From positions 1-38,094 of IMG/VR virus record IMGVR_UViG_3300032516_000075: a stretch of DNA of 38,094 nucleotides. The stretch is one strand, 5' to 3'. This DNA comes from a virus. Of the stretch, positions 24,344 through 33,600 are shown piece by piece. The notes beneath the pieces were generated by a model. That model searched no databases and was not told the DNA's origin. It saw only the letters and a list, made by a program, of their open reading frames with translations. The translations under genes and the position numbers were made by a program. Each line of letters starts with the position of its first letter. The stretch's first letter is position 1.

Positions 24344-24661
24344 CTAGTAGCAGGCCACGATCACCTTGAACGTCACACCGGCCAGGTTCGCGTGGTCCGC
24401 CGCCTCGAGGCCGGTGGTCCGCACGACGCAGATCAGCTTGTCGTTCGCCTTGTCGTAGATCGGCAGGTGCGTGGTCAGAGCGACCTCATGCACGAAGGCG
24501 ATCTCCGCGGAGCGACCCAGCTTGGCCTGCACCAGCGCCGACAGCAACGTGCCGCCCGTGCGGTAGTCGCCGTCACCGGCAAAGCTCAGCTCGACCAGGT
24601 CGAGGGGGGCCGAGGCCGACTTCTTCGGCTGGCTCGTGAGGGTGATGGTTCCGAGTGCCAT
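24344..24661 (-). CDS. Small capsid decoration-type protein
   Basis: 105 residues from the ATG at 24661, which has GGAGGAAGCAATC upstream. A longer frame starting at 24682 has no useful SD. The sequence is beta-rich with a GTITLTSQPKKSASAPLDLV start and a conserved-looking LPIYDKANDKLICVVRTTG strand-turn-strand followed by ANLAGVTFKVIVACY. Small decoration or head-stabilising proteins often lie directly downstream of the major capsid gene and have this compact beta layout; assignment is by position and pattern. An intergenic hairpin precedes it and two follow it. Confidence 0.65.
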   Translation of the reverse strand: MALGTITLTSQPKKSASAPLDLVELSFAGDGDYRTGGTLLSALVQAKLGRSAEIAFVHEVALTTHLPIYDKANDKLICVVRTTGLEAADHANLAGVTFKVIVACY

Positions 24662-24687
24662 GATTGCTTCCTCCTGGAGCAAGTCGC

Positions 24688-24718
24688 ATCGGAGTCCGGA
24701 GAGACCCCGGACTCCGGT
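24688..24718 (-). other. Intergenic hairpin between capsid and decoration genes
   Basis: An inverted repeat with a 9-base perfect core (24691-24699 pairs with 24707-24715), extendable to about 12 base pairs with one wobble (24688 to 24718), and a 7-base loop. It lies between the capsid gene stop (24764) and the decoration gene SD. There is no U-run, so it is more likely an mRNA stabiliser or attenuator than a full terminator. Confidence 0.5.
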
Positions 24719-24763
24719 GCGCTGCTACCTAGTTCACAGGTGCCGGCTCAGCTCGCGCTAGGC

Positions 24764-25687
24764 CTAGGCGCCCTTGAGGTTGTACCCCTTCACGAACATC
24801 AGCTCCTCGGCGAGCTTCACGTCGAAGCGGACGGTCGCGACGACGATGACCACGCCTGCGGAGATGTCCTCGGCGATCTTGATCTTGATCTGCCGGTAGA
24901 ACCCGAGGAAGATGGCCCGCGGGTCACCCAGGACGATCTGGGTGTTGCTCGAGCCGTCCACCGGGAACTCGGTGACCTGGTTGATCGGGAAGTCCGACCA
25001 GGTCACGCGGCCCTGCTGCTGCAGCATGGCGTCGCCGAGACCGGTCATGCGATCCGACAGGGCGTCCTTGTAGTCGATCCGCGCCTGGCGGTTGGTGAAG
25101 TACTCGAGGGCCGGGTTCTCGGCGAACTCGTCCGGCATGGTGCGGTACATGTCCCGCAGGATGGTCTTGGACAGCTTGGTGCTGCCGGCGTCCACCGTGA
25201 AGGACGAGATCTGCTTCAGGACGCCGTTCAGCTTCGCGAGGACCGGGTCCGCCGAGTTGACGTCGCCACGGATGGCCACCCACTCCATGTCGCGGCCGAT
25301 GGCCTTGGAGAGCTCCTCGATGAGCGTGTCACGGAAGGTGCCGCGCTCGATCTGGTCCTCGAGCGACTCGTCGGTCATCCGCATCTCGGCCTTGAACAGC
25401 TGGGCGTCGAGGGTGACCATGGACAGCGAGGGCTTCGCCCAGGCCGAGGACGGCAGGGCCGTCCCTTCCTGCCCGGCGCGGAGCACGCGGTTGGCGAAGC
25501 GCATCTTGTCGCGCTCCTCCTTCATGGCCTTCATCGGCGTCACGGTGCAGCGCTGGAGCAGCACCGGCTGCTTGATGGCGAGCTGGATGAACTTGTCCGC
25601 CTGCGCCGGCTGAAGCAAGCCGCCAGCCGTGAAGTCGCTGACCGCGATCTCCGCCTTCCGCAGGAGAGTTCTGTTTTCCGATGGCAT
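24764..25687 (-). CDS. Major capsid protein (HK97-fold, XkdG-like)
   Basis: 307 residues with a strong GGAGG SD. HK97-type layout: an N-terminal arm with DFTAGGLLQPAQADKFIQLA, an E-loop region (RFANRVLRAGQEGTALPSS), a helical spine (LEDQIERGTFRDTLIEELSK, AIGRDMEWVAIRGD), a P-domain and a C-terminal IVLGDPRAIFLGFYRQIKIK, AEELMFVKGYNLKG segment. It lacks a long N-terminal delta domain, matching a separate scaffold gene upstream. It assembles the icosahedral shell around the scaffold. It follows the scaffold gene, as XkdG follows XkdF in PBSX. Main capsid identification is firm; the precise subfamily is not. Confidence 0.92.
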   Translation of the reverse strand: MPSENRTLLRKAEIAVSDFTAGGLLQPAQADKFIQLAIKQPVLLQRCTVTPMKAMKEERDKMRFANRVLRAGQEGTALPSSAWAKPSLSMVTLDAQLFKAEMRMTDESLEDQIERGTFRDTLIEELSKAIGRDMEWVAIRGDVNSADPVLAKLNGVLKQISSFTVDAGSTKLSKTILRDMYRTMPDEFAENPALEYFTNRQARIDYKDALSDRMTGLGDAMLQQQGRVTWSDFPINQVTEFPVDGSSNTQIVLGDPRAIFLGFYRQIKIKIAEDISAGVVIVVATVRFDVKLAEELMFVKGYNLKGA

Positions 25688-25750
25688 TGCGATTCCTCCT
25701 TGGACCTGAGAGCTTGGTTCTGAACTCTTCTGGTTAACCCGCCACGAGTC

Positions 25751-27472
25751 CTACTTGGACTCGCGCTTCGCGAGCTGCTCGCGATAAGCGGGATCGTTGT
25801 AGTTCCGGGGGAAGAGCAGGGGATCGGTGTTCCCCTCGCCCTCACCGCCACCCTCGTCACCCGTCGACGCCGGCGGAGTGACCTCGGACCTCGCCTTGGC
25901 GATCTGCGTCTGCAGCTCGGCCACCTGTGCCACGGCAGTGTCGAGTCGCTTGGCGAGCTCGTCGACGGTCGGGGCGATCGGAGCGTCGATCACGGGCGCG
26001 GCGACCACCGGGGGCGTCGTGATCGGGGGCTCGGTCACCGCGGCCGGTGGGGTGATGACCGGCTCGGTCACCGCGGCCGGTGGGTCGATCTCCCCATCAT
26101 CCTTCTTCGCTGGCTTCTTGCACGCCTTGGCGCGCTCGACGCCGCAGTTCTGGCAGAACTTGCCGAAGCCCATCGGCTTGCCGCACTCCGGGCACGTGGC
26201 CAGTCCGGCCTTCTCCGCCTCGACCCGGGCCGTCTCGACGTCCGCGGCGATCTTCTCGGTCTCGAGTCGCTTGGCGGTCTCGAACGTGGCGAACTCCTCC
26301 TCGACCACGGCCAGCCGCTGGTCGATGTCGAGGGCCAGGCTGAGGTCGCTCAGCTCGGGCGCCACGGCCTCCTCGGCTTTCTTCACGTCGGGGTACTTGT
26401 CGAGGAGACCCTTGAGGAGGGTGCTGAGAGTCTTGATCTCCCGCGCTGCCTTCGCCTGCTCGAAACCGGCCGACTTGGCCTTGGAGGCGAGGGACAACGC
26501 GCGCTCCGACACCTCTCGAAGAGTACTCGAGAAGGTGCCTGCCGCCTTTGCCGTCTGCATCGGGCATCGCTCCTTCGCCGCCTCGACGAGGTCGCGCAGA
26601 GCGCCGATCTCCGTCTTCACGGCATCTGATGGTGTCTCACTGGTGGCCATCTTGGCCAGAGAGGCAGCGCGATCTGCCACCTCTCGCAGCGTCTGCGTCA
26701 TCGCGGTTGCCTGCGCCTCGGCCTCCTCGGTCTCCTCGGAGATGTCGGGCAGGACGGGTGTGGTCTCGCCCTTGCTGATGGAGAACTTCTCGACCAGCGC
26801 TCCCAGGGTCGAAGCCACGGTCTCGACCTCCACCCCGAGCTCGCCGGTCACGGCCTTGGCCGTCGCGACCTTCTGGGAGGTGGCCAGAGCCTGCTCGGCC
26901 ACGGCGAGCAAGGACGACTCGAGCTCGGACTTGGCCGCGGGGTAGTCTGGCTTCTTGGGCTCCGGGTACTTCTCGACGAGCCCCTGGAGCATCGACACGA
27001 GACCGGGCAGCTCCTTGGGCAGGTCGATGTCGCCCGACTCCTCCATGGCCGCCTGGGCCAGGGAGAGGCACTTCTCGCCCACCTCACGCAGCACGGCTGT
27101 CACCGTGCCACCCGAGGCCTTCGAGAGCAACTCGTACAGGCGCTCGGCCTCGGTGATGGCCTCGACCAGCTGCTGCCGAGCCGCGTCCTGGTCGAGTCCC
27201 TTCTTCAGGTTGTCCACGGCGCCGCCGAGGGCCTCGAGAACCTGACCAGCCCGCTCCAGGTCCTGCTTGGACACCAGGGCGGGATTGTGCAGCTCATCGC
27301 CGACGACCTCGAGCTCTTGACCCAGAGCTGGATGCGGCATTGTTTCCTCCTTGATGATCAAGTACCGTCTCTTGTTAGCGGCCCTATCGACCAGAGCTAC
27401 AGCCGAGGGTTCAATGCCGCGAAGGCGCCGCTTCCCTTTTCGAGGGTCGATTTTATCGGTAGGGGTGGGCAT
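25751..27472 (-). CDS. Scaffold protein with four coiled repeats and a zinc ribbon
   Basis: 573 residues from the ATG at 27472. Residues 1-44 carry a conserved-looking RLRGIEPSAVALVDRAANKR, RRYLIIKEE segment typical of XkdF/scaffold regions. Residues 124-361 contain four repeats of about 47 residues (pattern L-R-E-V-x-E-x-A-x-S-L-A, then a variable helix, then L-x-G-L-V-x-K-Y-P). A zinc ribbon lies at C427, C430, C440, C443 (CPECGKPMG, FCQNCG). A proline/valine-rich linker and a C-terminal coiled coil follow. This suits an internal scaffold that co-assembles with capsid. A second start at 27340 (529 residues) has a much stronger SD (AAGGAGGAAACA), and a promoter lies across the first ATG, so a shorter form may also be made. 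Confidence 0.8.
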   Translation of the reverse strand: MPTPTDKIDPRKGKRRLRGIEPSAVALVDRAANKRRYLIIKEETMPHPALGQELEVVGDELHNPALVSKQDLERAGQVLEALGGAVDNLKKGLDQDAARQQLVEAITEAERLYELLSKASGGTVTAVLREVGEKCLSLAQAAMEESGDIDLPKELPGLVSMLQGLVEKYPEPKKPDYPAAKSELESSLLAVAEQALATSQKVATAKAVTGELGVEVETVASTLGALVEKFSISKGETTPVLPDISEETEEAEAQATAMTQTLREVADRAASLAKMATSETPSDAVKTEIGALRDLVEAAKERCPMQTAKAAGTFSSTLREVSERALSLASKAKSAGFEQAKAAREIKTLSTLLKGLLDKYPDVKKAEEAVAPELSDLSLALDIDQRLAVVEEEFATFETAKRLETEKIAADVETARVEAEKAGLATCPECGKPMGFGKFCQNCGVERAKACKKPAKKDDGEIDPPAAVTEPVITPPAAVTEPPITTPPVVAAPVIDAPIAPTVDELAKRLDTAVAQVAELQTQIAKARSEVTPPASTGDEGGGEGEGNTDPLLFPRNYNDPAYREQLAKRESK

Positions 27473-27479
27473 GAGTCAA
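27450..27479 (-). promoter_or_regulatory. Sigma70-type promoter within the scaffold 5' region
   Basis: On the minus strand TTGACT (27479-27474, 5 of 6 to consensus) is followed after exactly 18 bases by TAAAAT (27455-27450, 5 of 6). The architecture is the same as the portal promoter at 36770-36799, including an ACCCCT stretch in the spacer. The predicted transcript begins near 27443, downstream of the first ATG at 27472, and would lead translation to the strong SD and ATG at 27340. A separate promoter for scaffold and capsid would allow high expression of these abundant proteins. Confidence 0.55.
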
Positions 27480-27601
27480 CCCCTATTCAGCGCATTCATA
27501 GGTTAGAAGTCAAGGAAATTCTTTACGGAAGGCGAGGAAGCATCCAACAGGGCTCCATGAAGCACTATCCATGGAGAGCTTCGGAGCCTTGGACTGCCAG
27601 G
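27480..27601. other. Intergenic region before the scaffold gene
   Basis: This is the gap between the giant polyprotein stop and the promoter/scaffold start. A further TTGACT lies at about 27508-27513 on the minus strand, without a good -10 at the right distance. I see no strong terminator hairpin or small ORF. Most of it is probably promoter-proximal spacer and 3' end of the upstream transcript. Confidence 0.4.
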
Positions 27602-30600
27602 CTACCGAATCTCTTCAACAAGAGCTGTGCCCTCAATGCTCCATCCGGTGAGCCGACCAGCCTTGATGTCTTCCCACAGCTTCGGGTCGACGATGTGCGC
27701 TCCGAGCAGCCAGGTGCCCTTCTTGACCGGCTGGCCCTCCAGCTCAAAAGCTACGGGTGCGAGGTAGTTTTCGAGCACCTCGTACTGGGCGTTTGCGAGG
27801 AGGGACTCGTGCATGTAGCCCAAGATGTGCTGCTTGCGCATGAAGTGGTAGGCCGCCTGCCGGACAGTCTCGGGGTCGTAGATGTCACCCTGGGAGTCGA
27901 AGGTCTCGGGCTCGAGGACTACGCCGAAGACGTACTGCTCCTCGTCCGCGCTCTGCTTGAGGATGTCGAAGCGCCGCCCGGCGTTCTTGGCGAGCCCGGC
28001 ACGCGCCTCGGCCTCCGACTTCTTGAGCTCACCGGGGTCGAGCAGCTCGAGGACCTCCTTTATATTGGAGGGCGGCTGGCTGACCCTGTCGATCACCGTG
28101 GGAGTGAACCCACGCAGTCGCTTCTTCTCTGGGTTCGAGGAGTCGAAGAGCAGCTCCGTGACCTCGATCCGCACGACGTCTCCCACTCGCGCGTTGAGCT
28201 TGGTGTTGAAGGTGTTGTGCAACAGTAGCCCACCCTCTGCGTCGACGAAGTTCTCCGATCCCGGAACCGTGAAGTCATACACGAAGCCAGAGTAGGGAAT
28301 TGGTGTCATCTCGGCAGAACGTCGCTGGGCCTGCACTCCAAGTCTCTCGCGAACGCGCAGCGCGGTTCCTTGGTGACTGGGGCGAACCGAAATACCGGCC
28401 CGATCTGACATCCACAGTAGCCCGGCCATGCCCTGCACTGAGAGCGAAGATACTCCACCGAAGTAGCGCCTAGATCCCTCTCGGCCCCCGTCTCCGTCGT
28501 CCAAAGCACCCTGTATGAATGCATCGCGGAAGACTTCCGCCAGATTATAGACGAAGCTGGGTACACGCTTCTCGTGAGCTGAGCAGCCCGACAGTGATTT
28601 GACCAAGTGGTGCAAAGGCTGCGAGTTCTTCACGAGGTGCCAAGTGCGATCTTGTTTTCGCCAAGTGGCCTCACCCAGACCCAGAGCCAGCAGAGCCCGC
28701 TGTGTCCGCTCCTGAATCTCTCGCGAGTTCTTGACCACGATCACGTGGCTGGCGAGAGCGCCCGAGCCATATTGGTATTGACCGCTGCAGCCATCGGCCA
28801 GGTAGCGACCCCACCAATAGCACACTTGGCGCAGCGCATCCCCCTCGAGAATCTCCGGCAGTCGGCAGCCGCGAACCTCGAAGGCTCCTGGAACCAGATC
28901 TCGCAGATTGACTTGCGAGGCGCCCTCACAGGCGTTGGGCCACGGCAGCGCTCCGGCCCAGAAAACACGCCGTCCTGCAAAGGCGTCGGCGCGGCAGACG
29001 CACATGTCCTCGTCGATCAACGAGTGTTCACCGGTGACAACGGTAGAGCCCACTTCTTGATCCACGCGCAGCAGATCGCCGGAGAATGGGTGCCGACTGA
29101 CTTCAGACACCTTGGTCCATTGCAGACAGCCATTCGCCACGGATAGAGTCTCGAAGTTGGCTGCACGCAGCTCACACCCCGACGGTGATACCTCCACGGG
29201 TGTCGAACATGACTCCCAGGACTCTTCGAACGACACGAGCTCGATCAGCCCATTGCGCCGAATCCACGTCCTGCGCCACGGTGCAATGCTCTTACCGGCC
29301 TTGACGTAGGTCTTGCCTTCGATCTCTACGGTCTCGGTGAAGGTCTTGGCCTCTTCCGCAGACACGGGACCTACCGCGTACATGAAGTTGTGCACACCAG
29401 GAGAGTCCTTGACCGGATGCGCGTCCCAGATGATGCCACGAATCTCGCGGATCATCTTGAGCTTGGCCATGGAGTCCGTTTCGCGCAGGGTGACCGTGGA
29501 CTCCACACTCTTGAGCATGGCGCCCTCGGAGCCGGGGATGGCTCGCGCCCACTCGATGGCCGCGAGGAGCTCCGGCTTCGAGTGCACGACTCGTTGCGGT
29601 GTGAGCACGAGACGGCTGAGCTTGTGCCCCTTGAGCAATACCTGCAGCGCGTCATGTCGCTCGCGAGCCGGTTGCGCCATGACGTTGCCCTTGGTTGGGC
29701 TGAAGAGGATGTCGAAGACGTGCACGCGCACGTTGACATCGTCAGCAGCCGAGGTCGAGCGGAAGTCTGCCAGCTCGCGTCGCGGCACGGGATCTCCCTC
29801 GCTGGTAACGGCCATGAACTCGCCGTCGAGAATGTAGGGACCCGGCAGCTTGTCGAGCTCCTCTTTCAGACCAGGCAAGTGATCCAGGAAGTTCGACACG
29901 GGCGTCTTGCGATCCCAGATGTCCTCCGAGATCATGAGTTGTCGACCCTTGTCGTCCTTCTGTACCGAGGCGCGGAAGCCGTTCCACTTCGGCTCTACGA
30001 TGAGCCCCGTCTTGAGCAGCTCCTCGGTGGCGAAGTCCTTGAAGAGCCGATCCATGTCGCTCGACCGGAACTCGTTCGAAGCCCGCGGTGCCACCTTCAT
30101 CGGCTTGTAGAAGGCCAGCGGGCGCAGGCGTTCGCGATCGTGTGTCTTGTCGTCGTCTGGGGAGATGTCCTTGGGATCCCAGACCTGGACGTCGGCCAGC
30201 TGCTTGCCATCCGCCAGGGGCATGGTTTTGATGCGCTCCTTCTTCTCGAGCTCGACCTCTTCCGCGCGAGCGATGGGTTCTCCGACTTGCTTGCTCTGCT
30301 CGTAGATCCAGATGTCGCCCTCGCCCTTCTCCGCCCGCAGGACCAGCTCGCCCTCGAGGGACTTGGGCAGCCCCTTGCCCTTGAATCGAAACTTCTTGAA
30401 GGCTCGGTCGTCCTGCAAGAAATCGATCTCTCCACGGTGCAGAATGCTCATCGTGGAAGGCGTACCCTTCGTGTCGTTGAGCACCACACCGGCAACCTCC
30501 TCGCCCGGGGGCACCTCGCCCTCATAGCTCATGAGCTTGCCAGCCTCGGTCGAGCGGATGACCTTGTGGATGGCCGTGATGGGTCCACCGCCCGTGGGGT

Positions 30601-33600
30601 CGTCCATGAGCTGGAAGTCCTCCAGCTCGTTCGGCGCGCGCTGGACGAGCAAGTGGAAGAGCTGCCGGCTCGGCGCAGCGCGGACCACGACCTGCCCCTT
30701 CCACCTCTGCCACGACAAGGTGAAGGGCGCCTTGCTCAGTCCCTTCTCAGCCTCGACGACTTCATCTTTCTCTTGACTAACCTCAGCCGGTCCTGTAAGC
30801 TGATCGGCGGGCGGTGAGGGTTGATGCTTATATGCTATGCTATCTGAACCCTTGTCCGTGTCGCAGAGGTAGTACTTGGTGACGACCCGCCGGAACTCGT
30901 AGTCCACGATCTTGATGTTGGACTCGTTGAAGAAGCCCTCCGCAACCAGCGCGTCCCGAATCCCAAGGCGCTCCTTCTCATCCTTGGCGTGCCAGTACTG
31001 AAACTGCTTGGGCACGACTGCCTTGAGCCCAGGTGGTAGGAAGGCCCAGCCCTGCGGCGGGATGCTGCCCGTGTCCACGGCTCGCTTCTTGAGCATGGAC
31101 GGGAGCAGGCTCTTGGTGAACATGGCCGTGATGAAGGTGGCACCCTGGGGCATCTGTCGACCGGCCTCGACCTCTGGGTCACCGGGCTTGCCGGCGTCGG
31201 ACACCAGCAGCCTGAAGTTGAGCAGCCCGTAGAACTTCGGGTCGCGCTCGCAGAAGTACTCCTGGAAGTAGGGTTCGGTCTTGCCCCGGGAGACCGTGGG
31301 GTGGGCCAGGGCGATCATGTAACCCTTCTTGAACCGGGTGGCTCCGACGGTGCCGGGGGCGAACTCTTCGGCGTTGATGCGCAGCCACTCCTCGGGCTCT
31401 GGCGCCTTGGGTGCGGCGTAGACGCGCGCCGGGGCGACGAGGGGCTTGTTCCAGCTCGAGCCGTCCCGGCTGAAGTCCTTCACGAAGGCCTTGGCCTCGG
31501 CCAGGCTGTTGAACTCGGGGACGGTCTTGGGGATCTGAATGGAGAGCGTGTAGCCGATGAGGTAGTCGCCCTGCTTCACACGGAAGTCGGCGTGGATGGA
31601 CGCCCCACGGATGTGCGCCTGGACGACTCCGGGGAACGTGTCCTCCTTGGCGGGCAGCTTCAGGTTTGGATCGGCCTTGGCGAGCAGGACCTCGGTCGGG
31701 TCGATGAGGAGGCCCGCGTCGCGCATCTCGATGATGGCCTGCGAGTCCTCGCGCCGGCGGACGACCAGGTCGTAGAGCGGGATGTGCGCCGAGAACGGAC
31801 CAGCTGCGGAGACGTCGCCTTCGGCTGCCCCGTCGCCATGGAACTGCAGGCGCTCGGCAAGCTCGGGGGGAAGCATGCGGGCCAGCCGGAACTTGGCGAC
31901 GTGGAAGGTGACCGGGTCGAGTGGTCCCTTGATGAGCACGTCGAGGTCGTTCTTGGTCGCCCCGTTGTTCACCACGCCTCCGCAGAGGTGGATGAAGGGC
32001 GCCCTGAGCAGGAACTCGTCGTGGAACTTGGGCAGGATGTCCTCGAGGGCGATCTCCTTGCCGAGCTCGGCTCCACTGCCACGGCAGGGGGCGTACTGCT
32101 CCGAAGGCCCGGCCTTGGTCGTCGGCTCGCAGGCTGCCTCGCAGGCCAGGGCCAGGCCACGACGGGACATCTCGTTCGCGATGAAGCGACGAGCGTTGGT
32201 CGCATCCTCGAGAGAGACGCCACCTCCGATGCTCGTCTTGCCCTCGGTGAACTCGGTCCTGATGAGCCGTTCCACCTCGGCGAGCAAGTTCTTGAGCTCG
32301 TCATTCGGGAGCTCCTGGAGCTTGTCGGGCGTGATGCCTCGCCAGGTCATCGAGGGGCCTTCGCCCGCGACCTGCCTGATGGCTTGGTGCGGCACGTCCT
32401 CACTCGTGATGGGACCGCAGGCGCCCTTGGCCAGAGCGTCGGGCAGCGTGATGGCACCGCCATAGCGACGGGAGGGTACAGGGCTCTTGAGTCGCAGGGG
32501 TGGCTCGTAGGCTGCCACGAGCTGCATGGGCATGTAGAAGATCGGCGACTCGGTCGAGAACTCCTCCTTGGAGAACCGGTCGATGCCCTCGCGGATGGCT
32601 TCTGGCACCTTGGACAGGTCGTCGTACTTGACCGGCTTGTCGAGCGTGATGACGCCCCAGACGTACTGGCCATCGGCCTTGGTGGCCTCGAGCTCGTTGA
32701 TGAGGAACTGGCGCTCTCCGATCCTGCCCTGTCGCTCGAGGCGAGAAAGTACACCTGTCGAGTGCTCGGTCTTGAGCCGTCTCACGTTGAAAGCCGGGTC
32801 CGGCATCTTGAGCGTGGACAGGCGCCCGCGGGGCTTCTCGTACTTCTCCAGGTAGAGGTCGACTGCAGCGAGCTCGGGCTCGGCCGGCGACAGGGCGTCG
32901 CCCTCGACGAACTCGGCATCCAGGCTGGCAAAGCTGCGTAGAGGCTCGATGGCGTCGTCAGCAATGCCTGCGATGCGCGTCTTCTTGGGCAAGAAGTCGG
33001 TCACCTCTTCGAGCTGGCAGACCAGGCGCTCGGCCTGATCGAAGAGGTTGCCGGGCGACATGGAGGGGACGGAGGACTCGGTTGGGCGCTGCTTGCACAC
33101 CACTCCGAACTCCTCGATGAGGCTCTTGATGATCCAGGGCATCCTGGGTAGGAGCTCGGTGATGGGCTGCTCGACAGGCATCAGCTTGGGTGCCCGCTGG
33201 GCGAAGAGATCCACCAGGGGCAAGAGGCCTTCGGCGATGACACGCACCCCGTTGATGGACTTGAGCTGGCCCTCGGTGAAGGCTGCCACCTCTTCGTCCT
33301 TGAGAGGACGCTTGAACCGCGGCTCGGTGGCGGCAGAGGCCTCCGGAGGAGTCCAGGGCTTCGGGTTCTCGAAGCTGTGCATCTCGACGACCTGGTAGGC
33401 GTAGAGCTTGCGCGCCAGAGGCCACATGCTCTTGCGCTCGTCCTCGCTGATCCTGTGCTCCTTGGCTCGACGACGGAACTCAGCCGTGGAGATGGGCTTG
33501 TGCTTGGACAGGACGACCACGCCGTAGATGTACTTGGAGTCGGCCAGGTAGAGCTCCTGCCCGGCCGCCTCGAGCAGACGAGCCTTGACGACCAACGTCT

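Noticed and set aside
31301-32941. Long plus-strand open frame (546 codons) opposite the polyprotein
   Set aside because: It lies wholly antisense to a well-supported coding region with clear domains. High GC content yields long antisense frames, and its translation is low-complexity and lacks recognisable motifs or an SD.
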